From: Cellvibrionaceae bacterium
GTDB lineage: Bacteria > Pseudomonadota > Gammaproteobacteria > Pseudomonadales > Cellvibrionaceae
Assembly (NCBI GenBank): GCA_025800435.1
Contig: JAOXRV010000132.1
Span: forward strand, 1 to 8,394
Length of the DNA: 8,394 nucleotides
Direction: 5' to 3'
Each line of letters opens with the position of its first letter. The stretch's first letter is position 1. The notes under the pieces are model-generated. The model made no database searches, had not been told where the DNA came from, and saw nothing but the letters and a program-made list of their open reading frames with translations. The translations under genes and the position numbers were made by a program. Of the stretch, positions 1 through 6,179 are shown piece after piece.

Positions 1-6
1 AGCCGA

Positions 7-636
7 TCAGGCTCGCGGCAGCCGTAGGGCCGCGCTGGCCAAAGCTTCAATGGCCGCCCAATCCTGGGTGGCCAGCAGTTGTTTATCCACCATCCACGAG
101 CCGCCTACACAGGCCACGTTATCCAGGGCTAAATAATCGCCTAGATTGTTAGGGCCAATTCCGCCGGTGGGACAAAAGCGCAGGCCAGGCAAAGGCCCGG
201 CGATGGCTTTGAGTAGGGCCACACCGCCAATCGCCTCGGCCGGAAACAGCTTAAGCAAGGTAAAACCTCGGCCGGCCAGGGCCATAGCTTCACTGACGGT
301 CGCCACCCCGGGCAGGTAGGGTAAATCCAACTCCAGCGCCAGGTCCACCAACGCTGTGGTACTGCCGGGGCTTACCATAAACTCGGCGCCAGCATCTTTG
401 GCCGCCAGCAAATGTTCGGGCCGCACAATACTACCGGCCCCCACTACCAATTCGGGCAGCGCCGCCTTTATGGCAGCAATGGCCTGCAGACCGTGTTCAC
501 CGCGCAGGGTTACTTCGACTACCTTCATGCCGGCGGCTTGCAGTGAGCGGGCCAGGGGCACAGCCTGGGCCAGCTGCTCAATAACCAACACCGGTACAAC
601 GCCCGCCTCAGCCAGTAGGTATTCCAACTTCTTCAC
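7..636 (-). CDS. eda: KDPG / 4-hydroxy-2-oxoglutarate aldolase (Entner-Doudoroff)
   Basis: Cytoplasmic class I aldolase that cleaves 2-keto-3-deoxy-6-phosphogluconate to pyruvate and glyceraldehyde 3-phosphate; the family often also handles 4-hydroxy-2-oxoglutarate. The 209 residues form a full-length single TIM barrel, close to the E. coli Eda length. By comparison with E. coli Eda (Glu45, Lys133), the catalytic pair is Glu41 in EVTLRGE and the Schiff-base Lys129 in LLKLFPAEA. The phosphate/pyruvate-binding segments VGAGSI (65-70), VSPG (88-91), FCPTGGI (154-160) and GGSW (178-181) are present. The start is GTG at 634-636, chosen because a GAGGA site lies 8 nt upstream and the protein then begins exactly where Eda proteins do. 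The usual Thr after TLR is Gly here (Gly46). It ends six bases from the window edge, so edd or other sugar-acid genes could lie just outside. It is divergent from the small gene at 1275 and has no visible link to the large operon. Confidence 0.95.
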   Translation of the reverse strand: MKKLEYLLAEAGVVPVLVIEQLAQAVPLARSLQAAGMKVVEVTLRGEHGLQAIAAIKAALPELVVGAGSIVRPEHLLAAKDAGAEFMVSPGSTTALVDLALELDLPYLPGVATVSEAMALAGRGFTLLKLFPAEAIGGVALLKAIAGPLPGLRFCPTGGIGPNNLGDYLALDNVACVGGSWMVDKQLLATQDWAAIEALASAALRLPRA

Positions 637-644
637 TGTCTATA

Positions 645-649
645 TCCTC
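645..649 (-). promoter_or_regulatory. Ribosome binding site for eda, fixing a GTG start
   Basis: Read on the minus strand this is GAGGA, 8 nt before the GTG at 634-636. No in-frame ATG lies nearby at the correct N-terminus, so this site decides the non-ATG start. Confidence 0.7.
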
Positions 650-1041
650 GTCGTTTTAAGCATTTTACCCACTGCGAGCAAAAAATGGGGTTTTTTCTAA
701 ACAACAAAGCTGTTACACCAGTATTGTACCAATCAAGCCACAACTAGCTTAGGGCACCATCTAAGCCGAGGCTGTGAACATTTGCACCCTGGCACCAACT
801 TACTGGACGCGCGCGACGCCTCTAAATTATTTATCACGGCGACCCCAATCCAATTTTCACCGCAGCCTGTAAAATTTTTCAGAAGCTGAGGCACCTCCGA
901 ACAATTCAAGACCAATCACGAAGAAGTTACGACTAGAGGTTTACGCCTTACTCAAGAGGGTTCAAACAAAGAAATCGACCAAGTCATTGCCAACTCGCTA
1001 TAGAGTATTTGTGATAAAAAAGACTTAAACCAATAAAGTTC

Positions 1042-1098
1042 AAAAATTTTTAAAATATATTTTGTCACTTCTAGGTGATCAATAAAATAATTTTTATT
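1042..1098. repeat. Cluster of AT-rich palindromes
   Basis: Three perfect A/T inverted repeats lie within 57 bp. They are a 10-bp palindrome AAAAATTTTT (1042-1051), a 12-bp palindrome AAAATATATTTT (1052-1063), and a hairpin with 7-bp arms AATAAAA (1081-1087) and TTTTATT (1092-1098) around TAAT. TCAC/GTGA half-sites (1065-1068, 1075-1078) sit between them. Such DNA is typically bent or easily melted and attracts nucleoid proteins of the H-NS/IHF type; a specific role is inference. Some short palindromes are expected by chance in DNA this AT-rich. Confidence 0.4.
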
Positions 1099-1226
1099 CT
1101 TAAAAAACTGACGCCATCAATTTTCACTGTCGCCAAACCCAGCTAAAAACACCCAGAAAAAGCAAAATTAAGAAAAAAATACGAGACCAAAATTAATCGG
1201 GTTAAGCTCGCGTTTATTCTAAAAAG

Positions 1227-1232
1227 TATACT
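1227..1232 (+). promoter_or_regulatory. Candidate -10 element for the small secreted-protein gene
   Basis: TATACT lies 42 nt before the ATG at 1275 and would give a leader of roughly 35 nt. No good -35 hexamer stands 16-18 nt upstream; TTAAGC at 1202-1207 is the nearest and is 19 nt away. The promoter is therefore weak, activator-dependent, or read by another sigma factor. Confidence 0.35.
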
Positions 1233-1264
1233 GTGTGCTGGCCTAAAAGATGATCAAAACCCAT

Positions 1265-1269
1265 GAGGA
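1265..1269 (+). promoter_or_regulatory. Ribosome binding site choosing the start at 1275
   Basis: GAGGA is followed by 5 nt and then ATG at 1275. It overlaps the codons just after the alternative ATG at 1263, which has no comparable site of its own. Confidence 0.7.
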
Positions 1270-1274
1270 ATACC

Positions 1275-1565
1275 ATGAAAAATACTTTTATTGCATTGAC
1301 CACCGCCGCCCTGATGACCGCTTTTGCCAGCACCTGGGCTGAATCACAAGAAAGCACTGCTACTGCTGCCGTTGAGCCAACCGAAAGTGCTACTGCCGAA
1401 TCGGCTGTAGAGACCGAAGCGGTTGCCGAGCAGGCCAAGGCCATTGAAGAGTGTATCAAAGCTGCCGCTGGCGAAGGTGAAGCCACCGAAGACATGGCTA
1501 AAGCCTGTGTCGAGCAGGTAGAAGGCCAAGCCGCTGAGCAGCAAGAAGAAGCCAAGGCCGAATAA
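1275..1565 (+). CDS. Small exported Ala/Glu-rich protein with two cysteines, unknown function
   Basis: I do not recognise a family. The 96-residue product begins with a clear Sec signal peptide: basic start MKN, hydrophobic stretch from about residue 5 to 18, and likely cleavage after FASTWA at residue 22. The mature part of about 74 residues contains 19 Glu and 20 Ala with only four Lys, so it is strongly acidic and likely helical or partly disordered. Its two cysteines, Cys60 (EEC) and Cys78 (KAC), are separated by 17 residues around a GEGEA turn, which suggests a disulfide-closed helical hairpin in the periplasm. The start at 1275 is preferred over an in-frame ATG at 1263, because GAGGA at 1265-1269 lies 5 nt before 1275 and the signal peptide then starts properly. 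The gene is monocistronic, with its own terminator 24 nt after the stop, and converges on the large operon. Confidence 0.75.
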   Translation: MKNTFIALTTAALMTAFASTWAESQESTATAAVEPTESATAESAVETEAVAEQAKAIEECIKAAAGEGEATEDMAKACVEQVEGQAAEQQEEAKAE

Positions 1566-1589
1566 CAAGGCCCGATAACAATAAGCTTC

Positions 1590-1618
1590 GACCCGCCGCC
1601 TCCTCGGCGGGTCTTTTT
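1590..1618 (+). terminator. Rho-independent terminator of the small secreted-protein gene
   Basis: Perfect 9-bp GC-rich stem GACCCGCCG (1590-1598) with CGGCGGGTC (1605-1613), a 6-nt loop, then five T (1614-1618) and further pyrimidines. It sits 24 nt after the stop at 1563-1565. It works for plus-strand transcription; on the minus strand the stem is not followed by a T run, so it is not an obvious stop for the converging operon. Confidence 0.92.
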
Positions 1619-1715
1619 CTTCCCCTCTGTATCCAGCCCCACTACCGACACAAATTATTACTCGATCAACAGTACACTAGGGTACCTCTGAATAACTCGG
1701 CGATGCTAAGGCCGT

Positions 1716-3380
1716 TTATAAGGGGCCTTCGATAAAACGCTGCAACACATTGTGGGTTATTTTTTCGGTAAACGGCTCGCGCAGGCGCAGACCGTTAATC
1801 CACTCGCAGCTGCCGGCATTAAAGACGGTGCCGCCGCCCCGGCTAAATACCGCCATTTGGCCGGCGCCATACTGAATCTTCTCGCGTACCTCGGGGCTGT
1901 CTTCACCACAAAGGGCCTCGGCTTTAAAGGCCAGGTCACCGTCGGCGGCGTATAGCACCGCCCCTTTATTGCCGTGGTCTTCCTCCTCCAGGCCTGAAGC
2001 GTTTAAGGCTAAAATCTCCAGGGTTTCGGGGGCGCCATCGCTAAAGGTCGGGTAAGGCAAACCATTTTTAAACGTAAAGTCGACGCCATCTACCTCATAA
2101 CCAAACACCTTGGCCTCGCTGCCAAAGGTATCACCGAAGTACAAATCCGTGTCTTTAAATACCCAGTGTTTGTTGCGGTAGACAATATAGCCGCCGCTGT
2201 TGCGCGGGTTCCAGCCGCCAAAGCCGCTGTAAACACAATGAAAGCCATTGAGGCCAAAGGTACTGGCACCTGGGCGGTCCACCAGGGGACTCTCCCAAGC
2301 GGTGGCAGTGCGGTGTTGCTGATCAGTGCCCACCAGCGGGTCTTGCTGTTCGGCAAAATATTTGTAACAGGTTTGGCTTTGTCCATCTTCGGATAGCCGC
2401 ACCTGCCAGATAAAGTTGGCGCCAAAGCGCGCCACATTGCCACCACCGTCGACATAATTATCAATGGCGTCGCGCATCTCGGCGGTCCAGTATTCGTCAT
2501 GACCCACCACCACCACACAGGCGTAGTGTTTAAGTATCTCAGGATTAAAGTGCAAGTCCTCCTGGCAAGCATAGTCGAGTGCATAGCCATTTTGCTCAGC
2601 CCAGCGAGCAAAGTGGCGATCAAAGCTGGCCCAACCCGAAGCGCTGTAGTATTTACCATAACCGTGTAGATAGGCCCACTCAACTGGCGGATAACGGGGA
2701 ATAGCGCCCATCTCTGGCGGCAGTTCAATCGGCACACGCGGTGCGCCGATCGGCAGCCATACCTGCCCCTTGGCCCAGGGCCGCTGGGTACTGAGTATCG
2801 GTGACATCACATTGTCGTCTTCACCCTGGCAGTTGCCCTCATAGTGGTTGCTACCACCCCAGTTGTTATAGGCCTGCCAAGTGGTGGTGGCGAGTACAAA
2901 TAAAATTTTATTGCGCGGTCTGTGGGCCGAATTTTTTAACACAAACAGGTGCTGGTGCTCGCGCTCAACGCCACTCTCGTCGGTAATCGTACACAACACA
3001 ATATAGACACCGCTGGTGGCGTCTTTGGGGCTTTGCCAACGGTGACTTACAGACCAGCCACAACCGTTTACCGAGGCATCTTTGGGGGTTGGCTGATACT
3101 CGCCGACCAGGCCCTCGGCCCGATAAACAGGCTCTTCGCGGGCGCCGTCACGGTAAATCTCCATGCGGTATTGGGCAGCGCTGGTGCTGATATAAAAATC
3201 AATACTATCGCCGGCCGTATAACTGGTTTGGCCGGTATAGCACCAAATCTCCAATGCCTCGTGATCGGGAAATTCATACCAGTTTTGGTGCAGGGCGTGG
3301 AAGCGCTGACCCCGGGACTGATTGGCGCTGGTATAAGTTTTTGGCCGGGCGTCTTTAGGGTCTTTTAATACTAAGCTCAT
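1716..3380 (-). CDS. N,N-dimethylformamidase large-subunit-like protein
   Basis: Member of the family named after the large (beta) subunit of N,N-dimethylformamidase, an iron enzyme that hydrolyses N-alkylated formamides. At 554 residues it is shorter than the roughly 760-residue DMFase subunit, and no small-subunit gene is visible. It has no signal peptide, so it is probably cytoplasmic. A beta-rich N-terminal part (about 40-150) has IWCYTGQTSYTAGDSIDFY-type Ig-like strands. The catalytic region then carries TTTWQAYNNWGG (165-176), LHGYGKYYSASGW (238-250), VVGHDEYW (292-298) and FGYEVDG (426-432). In DMFase, as I recall, iron is bound by two Tyr and one Glu. Glu296 of GHDEYW and Tyr171 are the best matches, His294 and Glu429 could be the catalytic pair, and the second Tyr is not obvious (see findings). 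SD GGAGAG (3388-3393) lies 7 nt before the ATG. It is the last gene of the operon, 14 nt after the amidase. The family is sure; the substrate is unknown. Confidence 0.85.
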   Translation of the reverse strand: MSLVLKDPKDARPKTYTSANQSRGQRFHALHQNWYEFPDHEALEIWCYTGQTSYTAGDSIDFYISTSAAQYRMEIYRDGAREEPVYRAEGLVGEYQPTPKDASVNGCGWSVSHRWQSPKDATSGVYIVLCTITDESGVEREHQHLFVLKNSAHRPRNKILFVLATTTWQAYNNWGGSNHYEGNCQGEDDNVMSPILSTQRPWAKGQVWLPIGAPRVPIELPPEMGAIPRYPPVEWAYLHGYGKYYSASGWASFDRHFARWAEQNGYALDYACQEDLHFNPEILKHYACVVVVGHDEYWTAEMRDAIDNYVDGGGNVARFGANFIWQVRLSEDGQSQTCYKYFAEQQDPLVGTDQQHRTATAWESPLVDRPGASTFGLNGFHCVYSGFGGWNPRNSGGYIVYRNKHWVFKDTDLYFGDTFGSEAKVFGYEVDGVDFTFKNGLPYPTFSDGAPETLEILALNASGLEEEDHGNKGAVLYAADGDLAFKAEALCGEDSPEVREKIQYGAGQMAVFSRGGGTVFNAGSCEWINGLRLREPFTEKITHNVLQRFIEGPL

Positions 3381-3394
3381 AACCTATCTCTCCG

Positions 3395-4873
3395 TTAAAC
3401 CGTACTGACATTCAGCGGTGCCAGCTGGCCAAACAAATCGGGCCTGGCCAGTTCCAGCTCAGCCGCCAGCCGCAACAGCTCAAACTCGCTGTGCCAGGGG
3501 CCGTACAGCTGCGCTCCCATCGGGCAGCCATTGCTGTCGATACCCGCCGGCAGGGAAATCGCCGGCAACCCAGTTTCGTTAGCGGGCATGGCGTAGCGGG
3601 CGGCATCGACCAAGGTGTTGATCCACTCCTCAAACGGTAAGTCCGCATCACTGCGGTAGGGGCAGTCCAGCGGCGGGCACAACACCGAGCTCGTCGGGCA
3701 CAGCAATAAATCGTAACCGGATTGCCAAAATTGTCCCCACTGGCGGGTTACTATCGGGTTGCAGGCCTGGGCTGCCAGGTACTCATGCAAGCTGATTTTT
3801 TTAGCAAATTCAATATGGTTTAAGGCCTGTATAGTGGTGTTATCCGGGCCCAGCTCTACACCAAATTCAGCGGCGGTAGCCACCATCCCCACGCCAATAG
3901 GGCCGACCCAGTTGCAGTTTAGATAACCTTGAAACAAGGTTTCAAAATCGCATATCTGGCGTTCTTGCACCGGCTCCACAATATGCCCTAAAGCACTCAG
4001 CTGTTGCGCCACTTGCTCCAGTGCCGTTAGTAGCTCCGGGTCCAGCGCGCCAGCGCGGCTCCAGTTGCCGCTGCTTAAACCGATACGCAGTGGGCGCCGT
4101 TGCGGGCCATCGGCGATCATCGCCGCCTCGCGCAGTGGCCGCAGATCCTCTGGGTAGGGCATAAAACCCGCGCCTATGGGGCGCTTGCTCAGGTGTTCAT
4201 AGGCGATGGCCGAATCGCGCACCGTGCGGGTCACCACCCCCTCGGCGGCGCAGGCATAGGTGGACTCGTTGGCGCCGATTGGCAATGGCAGGCGGCCACG
4301 GGTGGTTTTTAAACCAACCAAGCCAGTCCAAGCGGCAGGAAAGCGGGTCGAACCACCGCCATCGGATGAGGTGGCAATGGGCGAGACGCCCGCCGCCACC
4401 AGCGCCGCAGCGCCGCCGGAGGAGCCGCCCGGGCTGTGGCCGAGGTTCCAGGGGTTTTTGCTATCGCCGAGGGCGCGGCTATTGGTAACCACGGTAATGC
4501 CGTCTTCGGGGCAAGTGCTGCGACCAATTAAATTAAAACCAGCGGCGCGGTAGTTTTCAGTTAAAGGGTCATCGGTCTCTGCGGTGTAATCCATCCAGCT
4601 ATAGCCGCAGGCCTGTTGACGCCCGGCCATTCTTGAGCCCATATCCTTCATAAATAACGGCAGGCCGGCAAACTCGGTACCGCTAAAATCTGTGTCCGCA
4701 TCGAGCGCATCGTCAAAGATCTCGACCACGGCGTTTATCTCAGGGTTAACCGCCAGAGCAGCTTCGCGGGTTTGGGCAGCCAGTTCCGCCGCACTAATTT
4801 CGCCATTATGCAGGGCCTCGGCAAGGGCCACGCCATCCATCTGTATATAGTCTTGCCAGGCTATCGTGCTCAT
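3395..4873 (-). CDS. Amidase-signature family hydrolase
   Basis: Serine hydrolase of the amidase signature family, which cleaves linear amides or ureas (relatives: FAAH, GatA, aryl-acylamidases). Numbered from the ATG at 4871-4873, the 492 residues have a complete Ser-cisSer-Lys triad: Lys76 in LPLFMKDMG, Ser151 in GHSPGGSSGG, and nucleophile Ser175 in SSDGGGSTRFPA. The 75- and 24-residue spacings equal those of FAAH (Lys142, Ser217, Ser241). The GLVGLKTTRGR segment that follows is also typical, and a C-terminal LPAGIDSNGCPMGAQLYG matches the family end. The frame stays open to an ATG at 4897, but the 4873 start is preferred: AGGAG (4879-4883) lies 5 nt upstream, and the longer form would overlap the upstream gene. 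There is no signal peptide, so it is cytoplasmic. GatA is unlikely because gatC and gatB are absent. The gene lies 8 nt after the VOC gene and 14 nt before the DMFase-like gene, so the two amide hydrolases are co-transcribed. Substrate unknown. Confidence 0.92.
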   Translation of the reverse strand: MSTIAWQDYIQMDGVALAEALHNGEISAAELAAQTREAALAVNPEINAVVEIFDDALDADTDFSGTEFAGLPLFMKDMGSRMAGRQQACGYSWMDYTAETDDPLTENYRAAGFNLIGRSTCPEDGITVVTNSRALGDSKNPWNLGHSPGGSSGGAAALVAAGVSPIATSSDGGGSTRFPAAWTGLVGLKTTRGRLPLPIGANESTYACAAEGVVTRTVRDSAIAYEHLSKRPIGAGFMPYPEDLRPLREAAMIADGPQRRPLRIGLSSGNWSRAGALDPELLTALEQVAQQLSALGHIVEPVQERQICDFETLFQGYLNCNWVGPIGVGMVATAAEFGVELGPDNTTIQALNHIEFAKKISLHEYLAAQACNPIVTRQWGQFWQSGYDLLLCPTSSVLCPPLDCPYRSDADLPFEEWINTLVDAARYAMPANETGLPAISLPAGIDSNGCPMGAQLYGPWHSEFELLRLAAELELARPDLFGQLAPLNVSTV

Positions 4874-4878
4874 GCTTG

Positions 4879-4884
4879 CTCCTA
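4879..4884 (-). promoter_or_regulatory. Amidase ribosome binding site overlapping the VOC stop codon
   Basis: AGGAG (4879-4883 on the minus strand) shares bases with the TAG stop (4882-4884) of the upstream VOC gene and lies 5 nt before ATG 4873. This arrangement favours translational coupling and sets the amidase start. Confidence 0.75.
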
Positions 4885-5352
4885 GATCGTTAAACACCCA
4901 AAACTGTAGGGGTAGTCATCCGCCAGTTGCTGAATTTCAATCACATTGCCAAAGGGGTCGCGGCCATAGGCCATCATATAGCCAGCGCCAGCGCTGGTCG
5001 GCGCACAGTGCCAGCGCACACCAGCCTCGGCCAGGGCCGCGTGGGCTTGCTCGATATCGTCGACATCAAAGGCAAAATGGGTAAAACCCAAGTCACACAC
5101 TCGCGGTTCGGCCGGGCCTTCGCCACGGGGGTTTAGGTATTCAAAAATTTCTAAAAAGATATTGCCAGCACGCACCATCAGCACATTGCTGTGGGCGCCT
5201 TTTAAAGTGGTAATTTGTTCGGCCTCGGGGCTCGGTGGCAACTCGGCTTGATCCACACACTCTAGCCCTAAACCCTCACAGTAAAACTTTTTTGCCGCGA
5301 CCAAATCCGGCACGCTGATGGCGATATGGTGCACGCCCCTAAACTTAAACAT
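4882..5352 (-). CDS. VOC superfamily (glyoxalase/bleomycin-resistance/dioxygenase fold) protein
   Basis: A 156-residue two-module vicinal-oxygen-chelate protein; family members are metal-dependent isomerases, epimerases, lyases or dioxygenases. The betaalphabetabetabeta modules begin at VHHIAISVPDL (7-17) and FTHFAFDVDDI (90-100). The four expected metal ligands are all present: His9, Glu68 (FLEIFEY), His92 and Glu139 (GNVIEIQQ). An active metal enzyme is therefore likely, and a drug-binding protein less so. The YGRDPFGNVIEI end is typical of glyoxalase-type members. It cannot be assigned to glyoxalase I, methylmalonyl-CoA epimerase or an extradiol dioxygenase from sequence alone; its length suits the first two classes better. 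AGGAG (5359-5363) lies 6 nt before the ATG. It sits 35 nt after the SDR gene, the largest gap in the operon, and 8 nt before the amidase. Confidence 0.88.
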   Translation of the reverse strand: MFKFRGVHHIAISVPDLVAAKKFYCEGLGLECVDQAELPPSPEAEQITTLKGAHSNVLMVRAGNIFLEIFEYLNPRGEGPAEPRVCDLGFTHFAFDVDDIEQAHAALAEAGVRWHCAPTSAGAGYMMAYGRDPFGNVIEIQQLADDYPYSFGCLTI

Positions 5353-5358
5353 TGCTTG

Positions 5359-5364
5359 CTCCTA
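5359..5364 (-). promoter_or_regulatory. VOC ribosome binding site, same leader as the amidase
   Basis: Minus-strand TAGGAGCAAGC (5354-5364) stands before the VOC ATG and is identical over 11 nt to the leader of the next gene (4874-4884). Only one extra A before ATG differs. Confidence 0.7.
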
Positions 5365-5387
5365 TTCTCGCTAAAGACCCGGCCGCG

Positions 5388-6179
5388 CTAAAGACCTGGC
5401 GCCATGCCACCGGCCACCGGCAATGCCACGCCGTTGATATAACTGGCTTGGGGGCCCGCTAAGAAACACACCGCCTGAGCAATCTCGGCAGCGCTGGCCC
5501 AACGCTCCATCGGCACAATATCGCGCCCGGCCAGGCGCGCCTTGGCATCGGCCAGGCTCTCGCCCTCAAGGCGGCTGTGTTCCGTCTCAAGCTTGCCCAT
5601 CTGTGTCCACACCATACCAGGGCATATTGCATTGATGCGCACCCCTTGGTGGCCAAACTCGGTGGCCAAGCTCTTAGTCAACCCAACCAAGGCAAACTTA
5701 CTGGCGTTGTAGGCCGACATATTGGCCACTACCCCGAGCCCAGACATAGAGGCGTTGTTGATAATGCTGGCATTACCGCTTTTTAACAGCAGCGGCATGG
5801 CCGCCTGGCACAGATTAACCGCCCCCATCAGGTTTACCTGCAGGCTGATATTCCACTGGGCCTCGCTAATCTCCATAAATGGGCCAACACCGGCGGGACT
5901 GCCGGCATTATTAAAAACAATATCCAGGCCGCCGCAGTGCTGCTGTATTTGCTCAAGCGCTGCGTCTATCTCACAGCGCTTAGTCACATCCATGTGCAGG
6001 GCCAGGCTCGCGCCGATCTCCTCGCGGCGCTGGCTCAGGGCTTGGCGATCACGCGCCAAATCACTCAGTACCACCTCTGCACCGGCTTCGCGTAGGGCGG
6101 TGGCAGCGGCAAAGCCGATGCCATCGGCCTGGGCGGCGCCAGTAATTAACGCTACCTTGCCCTCTAAGCCACTAGCCAT
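5388..6179 (-). CDS. Short-chain dehydrogenase/reductase (SDR), classical type
   Basis: NAD(P)(H)-dependent oxidoreductase acting on an alcohol or carbonyl group. From the ATG at 6177-6179 it has 263 residues. Visible elements are a nucleotide-binding turn TGAAQADGIG (13-22), Asp40 at the end of strand 2 (VVLSDL), which favours NAD over NADP, NNAG (90-93), Asn116, and the catalytic Ser144, Tyr157 and Lys161 (YNASK). The glycine turn is two residues longer than the usual TGxxxGIG. The C-terminus VAGGMAPGL lacks a membrane segment. A longer frame starts at a TTG at 6198-6200, but ATG 6179 has GAGAGG (6189-6194) upstream and begins at the normal distance from the glycine turn. The start overlaps the end of the PLP-enzyme gene by 8 bp (ATGGCTAG), implying translational coupling and probably adjacent pathway steps. 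The substrate cannot be named. Confidence 0.92.
   Translation of the reverse strand: MASGLEGKVALITGAAQADGIGFAAATALREAGAEVVLSDLARDRQALSQRREEIGASLALHMDVTKRCEIDAALEQIQQHCGGLDIVFNNAGSPAGVGPFMEISEAQWNISLQVNLMGAVNLCQAAMPLLLKSGNASIINNASMSGLGVVANMSAYNASKFALVGLTKSLATEFGHQGVRINAICPGMVWTQMGKLETEHSRLEGESLADAKARLAGRDIVPMERWASAAEIAQAVCFLAGPQASYINGVALPVAGGMAPGL

Larger units (their letters stand above)
637..1274. other. Gene-poor divergent intergenic region
   Basis: About 640 bp separate the divergent eda and the small secreted-protein gene. No open frame here looks like a protein: the longest run on the minus strand (733-915) has an unconvincing composition, and the plus-strand run 873-1028 has no start codon at a sensible place. 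The left third has mixed composition and several GCACC words (754, 784, 792, 891). From about 1000 to 1200 it becomes very AT-rich with short palindromes. No tRNA-like cloverleaf or recognised riboswitch was seen. It presumably carries both promoters; it could also hide a small RNA or a decayed gene, which I cannot show. Confidence 0.6.

Noticed and set aside
680..696. A6-TGGGG-T6 hairpin upstream of eda as a terminator or attenuator
   Set aside because: A pure A/T stem of six pairs is too weak and is not followed by a suitable tail.
733..915. A 60-codon minus-strand open frame in the intergenic region
   Set aside because: No ribosome site was noted, the composition is unlike a protein, and nothing recognisable is encoded; chance is sufficient.
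950..975. GGTTCAAA word as the T-loop of a tRNA
   Set aside because: No complementary arms or anticodon stem can be drawn around it.
873..1028. A plus-strand open run encoding a Lys-rich segment (KKLRLEVYALLKR and onward) ending at TAA 1026
   Set aside because: It has no start codon in a sensible place and follows a stop in the same frame. Lys-rich translation is expected from A-rich DNA. A gene remnant is possible but cannot be supported.
1214..1651. Long open frames antisense to the small secreted-protein gene
   Set aside because: They are shadows of a gene built from Ala and Glu codons. The sense frame has the SD site, signal peptide and terminator.
1708..1729. Inverted repeat AAGGCC/GGCCTT across the stop of the DMFase-like gene, as an operon terminator
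   Set aside because: The stem is only 6 bp with a 10-nt loop and no T run follows on the minus strand.
2090..2737. A 215-codon minus-strand frame inside the DMFase-like gene
   Set aside because: It is an alternate frame of a gene with clear family motifs; its translation has no family features.
3395..4873. Naming the amidase gatA
   Set aside because: There are no gatB or gatC neighbours and the context is a metabolic operon.
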